Positions 45,501 through 53,133 of a DNA stretch of 64,000 nucleotides are shown one piece after another; position 1 is the stretch's first letter, and the number at the start of each line of letters is the position of its first letter. The DNA is from Dyella flagellata (GTDB lineage Bacteria; Pseudomonadota; Gammaproteobacteria; Xanthomonadales; Rhodanobacteraceae): positions 124,001-188,000 of the forward strand of contig NZ_BSOA01000002.1 of NCBI RefSeq assembly GCF_030160275.1, given 5' to 3'. The translations under genes were made by a program, and so were the position numbers. The notes below the pieces were generated by a model that was given only the letters and a program-made list of their open reading frames with translations, made no database searches and was not told the origin of the DNA.

Positions 45501-46006
45501 TCGCTGGCGGCGGGATCGGTTGCGAGGTCTAGCTGGCGCAAGCCGGTCAGAAGTGGAATCACCACCATGCCATCGGCGAATTCCCGCAGCCAATCAATGC
45601 TCAGTCCACTCCATCGTTGTTCGATCTGTGTAAGGGCGCCGGACCAATGACCGACAGGTGTGCGGGCCAGGTAGTCGACCGGATCAATGCCATAGAGTGT
45701 GAAAAGCGCCGGATCGAGCGCGCTTAGTTCGATATCGAGCATGGAAGAGGTAGGCGCCTCCCACCTGACGATGGCTTCGTCGCATTTGACGAGCCCCACT
45801 GCCTCCGCGACACGCAGCGCGATGCGCAAGTAGCCGGGCGAGGCGCTGATGGAATCCGTTAGTTCTGTTAGAGCGACGTGATATCGCTCTTTAATAAGTG
45901 AAAGGACGCCCCCTTGCATCAGGCAATGCAGGATAGGCATCAGCACATAGCCATGGGCATAGTGGTTCATGCTGATGGAATTGCTGGAGATCGGCGGGCT
46001 GCGCAT
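39530..46006 (-). CDS. Hybrid NRPS/PKS megasynthase: methyltransferase-GNAT-ACP-condensation-(A remnant)-acyl ligase-acyltransferase
   Basis: A 2158-aa multidomain synthase. Order: lid/adaptor plus SAM methyltransferase (about 13-495; DTGCGDG at 294-300), GNAT-like domain (521-690), carrier protein (715-795; DLGLDSLE, pantetheine Ser753), condensation domain (811-1260; HHMVTDG at 942-948), a truncated adenylation start (1281-1327; LSYAELRRR), a full AMP-forming ligase (1345-1845; FTSGSTGVPKG, WFRTGD, GGKLARPR with Lys1835) and an acyltransferase (1861-2150; GLSLGE with Ser1950, GAFHTP with His2058). The MT-GNAT-ACP start resembles loading modules such as AprA and GphF. There is no ketosynthase, second carrier or thioesterase. 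The ligase lacks the amino-acid-type FDxS motif, so its substrate may be a non-amino acid. ATG at 46006 follows AAGGA. Wobble bases look less GC-biased than in neighbours. fabF follows. Confidence 0.85.
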   Translation of the reverse strand: MRSPPISSNSISMNHYAHGYVLMPILHCLMQGGVLSLIKERYHVALTELTDSISASPGYLRIALRVAEAVGLVKCDEAIVRWEAPTSSMLDIELSALDPALFTLYGIDPVDYLARTPVGHWSGALTQIEQRWSGLSIDWLREFADGMVVIPLLTGLRQLDLATDPAASEVDISAISPVAAVEVYRLFDLLGWADGLHQNKLQLTVIGRWIYRNALNYALGLSYRKLLHRVRDLVFGDPQGVFDQIDGFEGHVDRALNVLASGSMHKTYFKTIADTVVRLFHQEHLHEQPAYIIDTGCGDGSLLTELYQRIRQDSPRGQALASHPVTMIGVDYNQAALAVTQQRLTANAIPHLTLRGDIGDPAMIRSALADRGVDLTRPLLHVRSFLDHDRSYNAPAMTQDGPLLVPGGLHATREGAVLPARDVQDSLIDHLARWRRALGKHDELLVLEVHAIEPRRAFETKQHDISLHFEPLQALTGQLLVSAKAFFYATAVARLHTLELIRFPEQQALTRISFQRMRPVGHQIRFATVADTPVLANLAATWLRLPLTQATELVERRLRDYPHGQFVVQSGDDRDTIHAAAYVNRSNTTPCALALDEAIDLPSGQALRIVDVHVTPDQAEQWRPILLEFLVQWMLLDESYGCLVFQTDPWPTSTAPAQQLIERIQANDPSVPRLTSHAPRLLGVLGADEDSSRARLLLAIERQPSLIAPAVAANNLTMIEARELLQEAIKMIAPTSHTHLSQVTSLLDLGLDSLEIARLSRYLNQHLNMKISVADVFRHSQIHRLVELLVERTGNERIASAAVCEASEDARYPLSLSQEPMWIWFEKIGETSAYNVPRIDHFTGALDVNALSFALRHIMSRHQILRTRYATVDGCAQQMVMPLDKCHVPLRIIRPEQQDGESLRRLIETEINRPLDLTEGKTFRVLILERDGHEWVMVITMHHMVTDGSSIPIFWHELTESYAAALQHRSPQLPSLNNGQYHDWGKWQRTRFERGEMDEALEYWRKALVVPLPVLELPVDQSHPAQQSFSGHRVPFELSAPVTAALNALVRSTGVTLFAAITASWAVFLTRMSGQDEIIIGTPWANREHEMAESLIGCFVNILPLRIRVDVDQSFRGLTSRVRDITLTAIEHAEIPFHKIVEKLRIGAPAGRLPVYQTMVALEQEQGWIRGDSLAGTVRVDAKQALSGIRDTSKFELSLSIRERSGADGQAVLQGELVYCTDLYESQTMDRLRDRYLHMLTALTAAPDTPLDAIDLVSPTERVHLLSIGAGPTRAWPSQAGLLDLIDVHAEARPDAVALEWEDVTLSYAELRRRKLAMAAHFAMWLRQEKATLDACARQPWQHTTCFIGAIEDFIRTQPDVVVLVHNESTLTYRAFGQAVDTLSAHLLALGAKTVAACLPPGKDSLIVPLATLSSGMRTLLFDADATAAFLTMLEQESFDVVIAPANLLMAYGVLNSPAQPGRLATLALSESPNAALSPGLLHLDSVLENPALTQNRASLPPRPNDASVTFFTSGSTGVPKGVEHTLSSLHAAVSGFSLTLHGEHADPSRTIFLNRIPHFGGFMTAYAVLASGGTLFAQKSFDAKALIEAIRAYHPTHLVLFTSWLSALCAHGDYFPALLDSLRVVVGGEPMSPRLLRHLCNDSSVDLIGTFGISECGPLFVKRYRSDAQIDLGDPAPGVAFKLMPCEPLAGASAVGELWIQSPAMFTGYRGDPQRTADCFTEAGWFRTGDMVTVNNGNCLALRGRAGDEIKHGLFVQDLEAALLDDPSVHEVCIGWDGEAGRLVHLRVLVVPAAGVGTSRVNAWEQRLHSLCAPGVASVLIEPVDCLPRHAGGKLARPRVTARANTISKSAASAKARPRAIMFPGQGVQFIGMLDAYTDRSECVSLLELAEDLTCMPLRSIYAHGPASLLARTDVSQIGIFLASLFEWRTALQNHSGLLDACEAMFGLSLGEYTALVAAGALNDTDAIRLLHIRGRAMQYAASQSDQRMISIRELPRGIAMELLSTVPIDTPVYLATDLAEQHIVVAGSGSGCALVMERARKRGAICTALAVAGAFHTPYMESAAMELSQALQTCPFSPPHVPILSNADAQFTTSPDTMLANLVKHLAHPVQLRKSLLRLKRSGLHQCDIHTCGPGQALQVILSEAWDESVRLLSYE

Positions 46007-46447
46007 GTTCCTTCCTGCGTTTGGATGAAGAAACGAAGTGATGCACCAGTCGTCGCACGAACCAGTGGCTTTGGTCTATCCAGCATGGAATTTCAGGATG
46101 TCGTCTTATTCGAAATGGCATTCGATTTCATCCTGCGCGACATCTATTTCCCTCTGTGTTGCAAGCCTCACCGATCTGACCGGAATGCAGGAGATGCTCG
46201 GTAGCGACGTGTAACGGAGGTTAGCAATTGCGGCGAACATGTAGCGTAGGTGACCGCCGCATTGATATGTAGGTAACGGCAGGAGCGCGCAGAGCAACAT
46301 AGCCCTATCGCAAGGACGCACAGCCGCACGGAGGGGTAACAATTCGCGTATCCAGCCCTGCTTATGCTCGACGGCTTTGCATCGGTGGGCTAGGGTATAC
46401 ACATGCCATACAAACAACCCGAGGTCCGATCGGCTGGGGTGATCGCA
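46007..46447. other. Divergent promoter region of the hybrid synthase
   Basis: About 440 bp between the synthase start and the DUF155-like gene start. It must hold the synthase promoter. It is richer in A/T than the flanking genes. I see no clear operator, and frames here are not supported as genes. If the DUF155-like gene starts at the upstream ATG (46403), the region is 396 bp. Confidence 0.45.
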
Positions 46448-47527
46448 ATGCACCTGATCGATATCGCCGATGCGATCGATCTGTCCAACGCCGAAGCGCT
46501 ATGGGATCAGCAGCAGCGGCCGGCCAGCGCGCGCAGCAAGCTGGCCAGCACGCCACCCAAGGCGATGGCGTTCGGCGTGCCGCCGGTAGTCCTGAAGCTC
46601 GATGCTATCGATCTGCCGTTGCTTGGCAGCAACTACCAGGCCAGCGCCACTGTACGGCTGTACGACTTCGGCGCAGCGGCCTTTTCGGTGCAAATTCCGG
46701 TCAGCGCTTGTAGCTGGGCCTCGTTTTCACAGCTGGTGAACGCGGTGGATGCGCTGTTGGGCCCAGGCGCCGACAGCCCGATCTGGACGCAACTGCTGGA
46801 GCATGTCCGCGCGGCGCTGTTGCCCGCCTTGACCAAACCCAGCCCCGCTTCATTGCACGAGGACTATCTGCTCGGCATCGTGCATGCCTTCGACGAACCG
46901 ATACCGGTGAGCACGATGCACGAAAGCATCGATCTGGTGCCGTTGTTGTCCGGTGAACAGCGCCCTTTGTCGGAGCAGGCACGCCGAGACCTGCTGCTGC
47001 AACGGTTCTCCTATTACGCCGACGACCTGGTGGTACTGACCTGGGATCGCGCCTTCATCTACGAGCCGCGCGGCGATTCGGACGTGATCGACATTCTGGA
47101 GGTCGCCAATGCGCAGCTGCTGGAAATGCGCTTTTACGACGAGCTGCTGGATGCCGAATTACCGCGCATGTACGACATGGTCGAGGCTGCTTACCACGCC
47201 GGCAATCCGCTCGGAGCGCGTCACTTCGCCGATCTGGCGCGCAAGCTGTACACCCTGGTGGCGGAAGTCACCGAGATTACCGAAAAGGTGGATAACGCCC
47301 TGCAGGTCACCGAGGACGTCTACCTGGCCCGCGTCTACGCCGCGGCGCTGGATCTGTTCCGGGTGCGCCACGTGAGCGATGCGGTGGACCGCAAGCTGGC
47401 GATCATTCGCGATACGTATGCGGCGCTTTACGAAGAAGCCTCGGCCAAGCGCGCCGAATTGCTGGAACTGGCGATCATCGCGTTGATCGTGGTGGAGATC
47501 GTGATCGCGATCATCCGCCATACCTAA
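46448..47527 (+). CDS. DUF155/RMD1-like tail-anchored membrane protein
   Basis: This 359-aa protein resembles the RMD1/DUF155 group. The central part has YYADDLVVLTWDRAFIYEPR and VIDILEVANAQLLEMRFYDE. A long helical stretch with charged heptads follows (LARKLYTLVAEVTEITEKVD), and a single C-terminal membrane helix (LLELAIIALIVVEIVIAII) ends the chain. In eukaryotes this family sits in mitochondria or membranes; its bacterial role is unknown. I start it at the ATG at 46448 because GGGTGA precedes it; an ATG at 46403 would add 15 residues without a ribosome site. It is divergent from the synthase and convergent with the FadL-type gene. Confidence 0.7.
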   Translation: MHLIDIADAIDLSNAEALWDQQQRPASARSKLASTPPKAMAFGVPPVVLKLDAIDLPLLGSNYQASATVRLYDFGAAAFSVQIPVSACSWASFSQLVNAVDALLGPGADSPIWTQLLEHVRAALLPALTKPSPASLHEDYLLGIVHAFDEPIPVSTMHESIDLVPLLSGEQRPLSEQARRDLLLQRFSYYADDLVVLTWDRAFIYEPRGDSDVIDILEVANAQLLEMRFYDELLDAELPRMYDMVEAAYHAGNPLGARHFADLARKLYTLVAEVTEITEKVDNALQVTEDVYLARVYAAALDLFRVRHVSDAVDRKLAIIRDTYAALYEEASAKRAELLELAIIALIVVEIVIAIIRHT

Positions 47528-47540
47528 TAAGCAAATAAAA

Positions 47541-47568
47541 AGCCCCGGGAGCGAAAGCTCCCGGGGCT
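47541..47568 (-). terminator. Strong intrinsic terminator between the DUF155-like and FadL-type genes
   Basis: A perfect 12-bp stem (AGCCCCGGGAGC / GCTCCCGGGGCT) with a GAAA tetraloop. On the minus strand it is followed by TTTTTATTTG, so it ends the FadL-type transcript. On the plus strand no T-run follows, but the stem may still help ending. Confidence 0.9.
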
Positions 47569-47583
47569 CGCGTAGGACAGCTA

Positions 47584-48999
47584 TCAGAACTTGTAGATCG
47601 CCGACAGCGCAAACAGGTTGCCGGCGTCGTCGAACGAGCCGGAAAGCACGTCGCCGGTGGGGCTCACGGCACCATTGATCGAGGCGCGGTTCACGAAGAT
47701 ATGCGCGTACGAGGCATTGATCGAGAAGTGATCGGTGGCCTTGTAGCCCACACCCGCCGACACCAGCTTGCGGGTTTCGTCCGGTACGCGCGGCTCGCGA
47801 AATGCGGCCGTGGTCGGCGTGGTGTCGTAGCCGAAGCCGCCGCGCAGGGTCAGCTTGTCGGTGAGGTAGTAATCGCCGCCGACCGAGAAGTACCAGGAGT
47901 TATGCCAGTTGAACATCTGCGTGGTGGTCGGCTGGGTCGGGTTGCCGTAATTCACCGTCAGGTTCTTGAACACATCCCAGCCGGTCCAGGCCACGTCAGC
48001 GCCAAAGCCGAACTGCTGTTCCTGATGCCAGTAGCTGACCGTGGCCGTGGATGGCGTAGTGAACAGTGCCGTGCCGGTCGTATGCTGGAACGGCAGCGTG
48101 GCAGGGGTCAGGCCCAGCGCTGGTGCCAGCTGGCCAACCAGGGCGGACACGTTGTCCGGCACGTTGAAATTGGCGGTGCCTTGCAGGCGATGGGTGATCT
48201 TGGAGCGGTAGTTGAAGGACAGCTTGTCCTGCGAGGTGACCTTCCAGTACGCGCCGGCCTGCCAGCCCCAGGCCCAGCTGGCGCCGCTGATACGAGCCAG
48301 GCCGTCCGACCCCGGCGGCACCAGGGCATAAACCTGGTTCACCGGCAGGTTCAGCGCGGTGCCCGGACCGGCCAGGCCCAGTGCGACGCTGGAGAAATTG
48401 ATCGCATTGGTGAGCGTGGCGCTGGTGCGCTGGGCGATGGCGCTGGCGCCGATGCTGAGGTTGTCGGTGACATCGAACGAGGCCGACATGGTGCCGTCCA
48501 GCGATTCGAACTTGGAGTAGACCGAGTTGTAGCGGCCCACCCAATCGTTGTCATAGGTGGTCTTGAAACCGAACGGCACCGTGATGGAGGCGCCGACATG
48601 CAGGCGGTCGGTAAGCTGGGTGGCGAAGAAGAACGAAGGCAGCGGCATGGTGGTGCCGGCGTCGCCGCCGTTGCCGCCGCTGATCGGATTGCCCAACACG
48701 TCGTGTGCGCTGCCGGAGAACTGGGCGCTGAAGTTGATGGCGGTGACGTCCGCTTCGAAATAAGTGCCCTTCAGGTCGCTCATCGCCGCCGGGGCGTTGG
48801 CCACCACGGAAACGTCCCCACCGGCGGTCGCGGAACCAGCGTAGGCACGCCCCATGGCCTGCGCGGTGTCTTCCTTCAGCTGGAACGAGCTGGCGTGGGC
48901 CTGCTGCGGCATGGCCAGGGCACCGGCAATGGCCAGACCCAATGCGGCCAGCGCGTACGGACGGCCACCACGGACGGAGTTACGGAAGAACGTGTGCAT
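47584..48999 (-). CDS. FadL/OmpP1-type outer membrane transporter
   Basis: This 471-aa outer-membrane protein has a signal peptide (LAALGLAIAGALAMPQQAHA) and the typical mature N-terminus SSFQLKEDTAQAMGRAYAGS, which forms the FadL hatch. A 14-strand barrel follows (FGFGADVAWTGWDVF, LTLRGGFGYDTTPT, FSINASYAHIFVNRASING) and the chain ends in FALSAIYKF with terminal Phe. FadL homologues take up long-chain fatty acids or other hydrophobic compounds. The frame extends upstream, but the ATG at 48999 is preceded by AGGAG and starts the signal peptide. It is monocistronic with a strong terminator. Confidence 0.9.
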   Translation of the reverse strand: MHTFFRNSVRGGRPYALAALGLAIAGALAMPQQAHASSFQLKEDTAQAMGRAYAGSATAGGDVSVVANAPAAMSDLKGTYFEADVTAINFSAQFSGSAHDVLGNPISGGNGGDAGTTMPLPSFFFATQLTDRLHVGASITVPFGFKTTYDNDWVGRYNSVYSKFESLDGTMSASFDVTDNLSIGASAIAQRTSATLTNAINFSSVALGLAGPGTALNLPVNQVYALVPPGSDGLARISGASWAWGWQAGAYWKVTSQDKLSFNYRSKITHRLQGTANFNVPDNVSALVGQLAPALGLTPATLPFQHTTGTALFTTPSTATVSYWHQEQQFGFGADVAWTGWDVFKNLTVNYGNPTQPTTTQMFNWHNSWYFSVGGDYYLTDKLTLRGGFGYDTTPTTAAFREPRVPDETRKLVSAGVGYKATDHFSINASYAHIFVNRASINGAVSPTGDVLSGSFDDAGNLFALSAIYKF

Positions 49000-49327
49000 T
49001 GCATGCTCCTGCTTTTCTTTATGGTGACGAGTCCGGCCCTGCAGGCCGGGGTCTGCCGGAAGGCTGCACGCCTCCCTGGCTCGGGTCGTAGCGGGGGCCC
49101 AAACGAACAAAATTTCATACGCGCGTTTGATACCCCAAGCGGGCACTCTGCCGAGTCGGGCCGAGCTGCGCAAGTGCGGCTGCAGCATGCTTCAGGTCCT
49201 ACAGATGCCTGATGTCTTCCCTGACGTTATCTGTACGGTTCCCTTTCCTTGCCCTGCGTTCTCCGCGCCGCTTTACAGTCAGTGCTGCTAACCTTCTGAC
49301 CCCCTACGAATTTAAGCGGGCCTAGCC
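49000..49327. other. Divergent promoter region between the FadL-type and ycgL genes
   Basis: About 328 bp upstream of both genes. No gene or repeat was recognised. The segment near 49290-49325 is less GC-rich and probably carries the ycgL promoter. Confidence 0.4.
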
Positions 49328-49621
49328 ATGCATTGCTTCGTCTACGCCAGCCAGCGCAAGGCCGATACGTATCTATGGCTGGATCGCAAGGATCACTTCG
49401 ACGTGCTGCCCGCTTCGCTGGCGTTGCTGCTGGGCGATCTGCGTTTCGTGCTTGAGGTAGAGCTGCACCCGGAACGCCGTCTACCCAATGAAGACGCGGA
49501 AGTGGTGATGGAGCACTTGCGCACGCAAGGTTGGCACCTGCAGCTGCCACCGCAGGAAACCCTGGCCGTTCCCAGCGGTACGCAAGAGCCTGCCTCGGAA
49601 TCCCGGCGTCAGGACGAATAA
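49328..49621 (+). CDS. YcgL domain protein (DUF709)
   Basis: This is a 97-aa protein with the YcgL fold. The signature lies in HCFVYASQRKADTYLWLDRK, then FDVLPASLALLLGDLRFVLE, with a C-terminal ENVMEHL-like segment (EVVMEHLRTQGWHLQLPP). YcgL is a small cytoplasmic protein of unknown role that is widespread in gammaproteobacteria, which supports the taxonomic call. It is followed 70 bp later by the ankyrin gene on the same strand. Confidence 0.85.
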   Translation: MHCFVYASQRKADTYLWLDRKDHFDVLPASLALLLGDLRFVLEVELHPERRLPNEDAEVVMEHLRTQGWHLQLPPQETLAVPSGTQEPASESRRQDE

Positions 49622-49690
49622 GCATGCCATGAGAAGGTTGTTAACAATGGATTACCGTCTGACGCATTGCTGATTCCTATACTGCCCCGC

Positions 49691-52600
49691 ATGCCACCTA
49701 TCAAATCGCGCCACCCTTCCTCCGCGCTCGTCTCGCTTGTCTGGTTTCTGCCGGGGTGGCTGTGCGCCGGCATCGCCGCGCTGGGTGCGCATCCGATTGC
49801 GCTGATTCCGCTGCTGCTGGCCAATACGCTGACCATGGCCGCGGTGTGCCACGCGATCGGCTTCGATCCGGAGCCGAATTTCCTGCGCACGGTGATCCGT
49901 CGCGGCGCGGCGCACCTGGCAATGTTCACCTGCTATGTCGCACTGGTATTCCTGTTGGTGGCCTGGCCGATGCTGCGGCTGACCCAGCAGCCCACCCTTG
50001 GCGACAGCCTGATGCTCGCCGCCGCCCTGGTGGTGGCACTGGTAACGCTTTGGCGACTGTGGCCGGCCTTCGCACTGGTCTACGTGTGGGATGACGCCTA
50101 CCCGGCGCACGGCCAAGGCGAAGGCTCCTGGCTGTTTACCGCCACGGCGCGCAGCGTGGCTTTCGGCCGGCACCTGTCCCGCGAGGAGCATTTCTTCAGT
50201 CATTTCCTGCCCAGCGCGCTGGCGCTGCTGGTCCTCGCCTTCGCCGCCATCGCACTGAGTGGCCTATATGGCGTGCTGCCATCGGAGATGCGCACCGCTG
50301 CCCTGGTGCTTTATGCCGTGCTGCTGACGCCACTGGGTTGCCTGATCATTGCCAACCGTACGCTGCGCGTGATGTTGTGCGAAAGCCGCCGCCCGCGCCG
50401 ACAGGAACAAACCAGCGAAAAGGCCGAGCCGGTCATCGCCGTCGCGCAGCCGCTCAACGAACAAGAGCGCACCGCCGGCACGCCCGAACAGGCGCGTGCC
50501 CTATTGGCCGCAGCACGCAGCGGCGACGTAGCTCGCGCGCTAGTGTTGACGGAGGCCGGCGCCGATCCCAACACGGCGCCTGCCGCCGGTGATCGCGATC
50601 AGCGCCCGGTGTTGATGCTGGCTGCACTGCTGCCGGACACACGCTTGCTACGCGCCTTGATTGCCAAGGGTGCCGACGTCAATCGCGCCAATGGCGGCCT
50701 TACCCCCTTGCTCGCCGCGACGCGTGACAGCTGGCATGGCCGTGCCGACGCGGTCATGACGCTGCTGACCAACGGCGCCAATCCGCTGGTCGCGGATACC
50801 GAGGGCAACACGCCGCTGCATGGTGCGGTGCTCAGCGGCGAACCCACCGTCGCAGCCATGCTGCTGGACGCCGGCGCACCACTCGATGCGCCCAACCAGC
50901 ACGGCGAAAGTCCGCTCTCGATCGCCTGCCGCGCGGCCAACTGGCCACTGGTGCGCTTCCTGCTCGAACGCGGCGCCAAAGCCGCACCGGCCAACGGCGA
51001 ACCGGCGCTGGTCGCCGCGGCCGGCATTGCCGAAGACGACGTTGCCGGCGTGAAGATGCTGCTGAAGCACCGCGCCGCGGTGAATGCAGTCGACGCACGC
51101 CAGCGCAGCGCGCTGATGACGGCAGCGGCCGAAGGGCACGTGCAGATTGCGCGCGCATTGTGTGCCGCGGGCGCCGACGTGAACCTGGCTGACCACCAGG
51201 GCAGCACCGCCCTGATGGAAGGCGCGCGCGCCGGAGCGGTCGGCATCATCGAACTGCTGGCGGATGCGCAAGCCGATGCTCACGCACGCGACAAGCACGG
51301 CCGTGCCGCGCTCACGCTCGCCTGCCAATCCCCGCACGCCCAGGTCGAAACCGTACGCGCATTGCTCGCCCTCGGCGCAGATCCCAAGGCGCCGGGCAGC
51401 GACGACCGCAGTGCGCTCGATCATGCCGCCGCCAGCGGGCGTTGGGACCTGGTCGCGCTGCTCGATCCGGCCACGCCACTGCCTGCCAGCCTCGATGTCG
51501 CGGCGATTTCCGAAGGCGCCGATACGCCGGCCCATCTGCTCGACGCACTGCGTTTCGGCCATTGGGCGATGGTTTCCAGCTTCACGACCCGTGTGCGGGA
51601 CTGGCCGCAGGAACAACTCGCTCCGCTGTATCCGGAACTGGCCGACCCCGGCTTGCGCGCGGCGCGGCGCTGGCTGCTCGATCACGGCCTGCAGGCCGAA
51701 GCCCGCCTGCCGCCGCAATTGATCGACGAAGTCGACAACGAAAATCCGGCCTTGCCGCCGCTCGGCCGCCGCCTGTTCGATGCCCTGGTGCCGCGACTGC
51801 CGGAAAGCGCCGAAGCGATCGAGGATCTGCTCGATGCCGGCGCCAGTCCGGCGGGCGCCCGGCTGCTCGCGCAAGTCCTTGGCCGCTTGCACCAAGCAAG
51901 CTCCACGCTGCCGGTGACGTTGCTCGAACGTGGCGCCGACCCGTTCGGCACCGACGAACGCGAACGCACGCCCTTGCAGCTGGCTGCGGCGAACGGCCAG
52001 CTTGGCACACTGGAAGCACTGCTGGCTCGCGGTTGCGATCCGAACACTCGCGACGTCAACGGACGTACGCCGCTTTTCGCCGCCCTGGAACATGGCGAGG
52101 ATGCGTTACCGCTGGTACGCGCGCTGGTGGCGCACGGCGCCGACGCCGAGGCGATGGATGCCAACGGTGAAACGGCACTCGGCCTTGCGCTGGAACAGCC
52201 GCAGCTGGAACGTTGGCTCGACTGGAACGGCTGGCAACGCCCCCGTCGGCCGTTGCGCGCCGATGACCTGATCCAGGCCGCCAAACAAGGCGCTGATACG
52301 GCCGTATGCCGTCTGCTGGACCTTGGCTTTCCGGTCGACACGCGTGATGCGCAAGGCGCCACCCCGCTGCTGCATGCCTGCGGGGCCGGCTATCGTGATG
52401 TCGCCGCCACGCTGATCGGCGCCGGTGCGGACATCGCCGCTAGCGCGACCAATGGGATGACTCCGCTTGCGGCTGCCGTCGCGGCGCGGCGCGACGCCCT
52501 GGTTGCGTTGCTGCTTGAACGCGGTGCAGCGGTAGATCAGCGACTTCCGAACGAGGCCACGGCGCTGATGATCGCCGCCGTGCAAGGCTATCCGGAGATT

Positions 52601-53131
52601 GCCGAGCAACTGCTTGATGCCGGCGCCGCCCCCAATGCGGTGGACGCCCGCGGACACAGCGCTCTGCATGCCGCCTCGCAGTTCGGCTTCGAGCAGAATG
52701 ACAGTCTGCGCGCACGCCGCCTGTTCGACGTGCTGTTGAAGCGCCAGGCCGATCCAAACCTGGCCGACAGCGAAGGCAAGACGGCCTTGCTGCTGTTGCT
52801 CGGCGCGCATCAACGCCCAGGCAGCCAATGCGATGCAACCCATATCGGTGCGCTGCTGCCGGTGTTGCTGGATGCCGGCGCGCGCATCGAACACGCTGAC
52901 CAGCGCGGCGTTACCGCCCTGCACGCCTGCGCGATGCACGCCCTGTTGCCGCCGGCACGCTTGCTGCTCGCCCGCGGCGCGGACCGCAATGCCGCCGATG
53001 CCTTCGGCCGCACCGCGGCGGATGTAGCACGGCACTTGGGCCTGATCGATATCGCGCATGAGTTGGCTGCTCGCCACAGCGTTATTCCCAGCGTGCGGCA
53101 AACCTTGCGGCAGCCGGCACAACCGGATTAA
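49691..53131 (+). CDS. Large membrane-anchored ankyrin repeat protein
   Basis: This 1146-aa protein has an N-terminal membrane part with about five helices (LVWFLPGWLCAGIAALGAHP, IALIPLLLANTLTMAAVCHA, MFTCYVALVFLLVAWPMLRL, SLMLAAALVVALVTLWRLW and two near residues 180-225). From about residue 260 to the end there is a long stack of ankyrin repeats, more than twenty, each of the GADPNTAPAAGDRDQRPVLM or GNTPLHGAVLSGEPTVAAML type. It is probably an inner-membrane protein with a large cytoplasmic solenoid for protein binding. Start ATG at 49691; a TTG at 49667 is less likely. The stop codon is 2 nt from REPIN 5. Function unknown. Confidence 0.88.
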   Translation: MPPIKSRHPSSALVSLVWFLPGWLCAGIAALGAHPIALIPLLLANTLTMAAVCHAIGFDPEPNFLRTVIRRGAAHLAMFTCYVALVFLLVAWPMLRLTQQPTLGDSLMLAAALVVALVTLWRLWPAFALVYVWDDAYPAHGQGEGSWLFTATARSVAFGRHLSREEHFFSHFLPSALALLVLAFAAIALSGLYGVLPSEMRTAALVLYAVLLTPLGCLIIANRTLRVMLCESRRPRRQEQTSEKAEPVIAVAQPLNEQERTAGTPEQARALLAAARSGDVARALVLTEAGADPNTAPAAGDRDQRPVLMLAALLPDTRLLRALIAKGADVNRANGGLTPLLAATRDSWHGRADAVMTLLTNGANPLVADTEGNTPLHGAVLSGEPTVAAMLLDAGAPLDAPNQHGESPLSIACRAANWPLVRFLLERGAKAAPANGEPALVAAAGIAEDDVAGVKMLLKHRAAVNAVDARQRSALMTAAAEGHVQIARALCAAGADVNLADHQGSTALMEGARAGAVGIIELLADAQADAHARDKHGRAALTLACQSPHAQVETVRALLALGADPKAPGSDDRSALDHAAASGRWDLVALLDPATPLPASLDVAAISEGADTPAHLLDALRFGHWAMVSSFTTRVRDWPQEQLAPLYPELADPGLRAARRWLLDHGLQAEARLPPQLIDEVDNENPALPPLGRRLFDALVPRLPESAEAIEDLLDAGASPAGARLLAQVLGRLHQASSTLPVTLLERGADPFGTDERERTPLQLAAANGQLGTLEALLARGCDPNTRDVNGRTPLFAALEHGEDALPLVRALVAHGADAEAMDANGETALGLALEQPQLERWLDWNGWQRPRRPLRADDLIQAAKQGADTAVCRLLDLGFPVDTRDAQGATPLLHACGAGYRDVAATLIGAGADIAASATNGMTPLAAAVAARRDALVALLLERGAAVDQRLPNEATALMIAAVQGYPEIAEQLLDAGAAPNAVDARGHSALHAASQFGFEQNDSLRARRLFDVLLKRQADPNLADSEGKTALLLLLGAHQRPGSQCDATHIGALLPVLLDAGARIEHADQRGVTALHACAMHALLPPARLLLARGADRNAADAFGRTAADVARHLGLIDIAHELAARHSVIPSVRQTLRQPAQPD

Positions 53132-53133
53132 AC

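Noticed and set aside
47701-49212. 503-aa plus-strand frame opposite the FadL-type gene
   Set aside because: The minus frame has a signal peptide, FadL N-terminus and terminal Phe; the plus frame has none of these.
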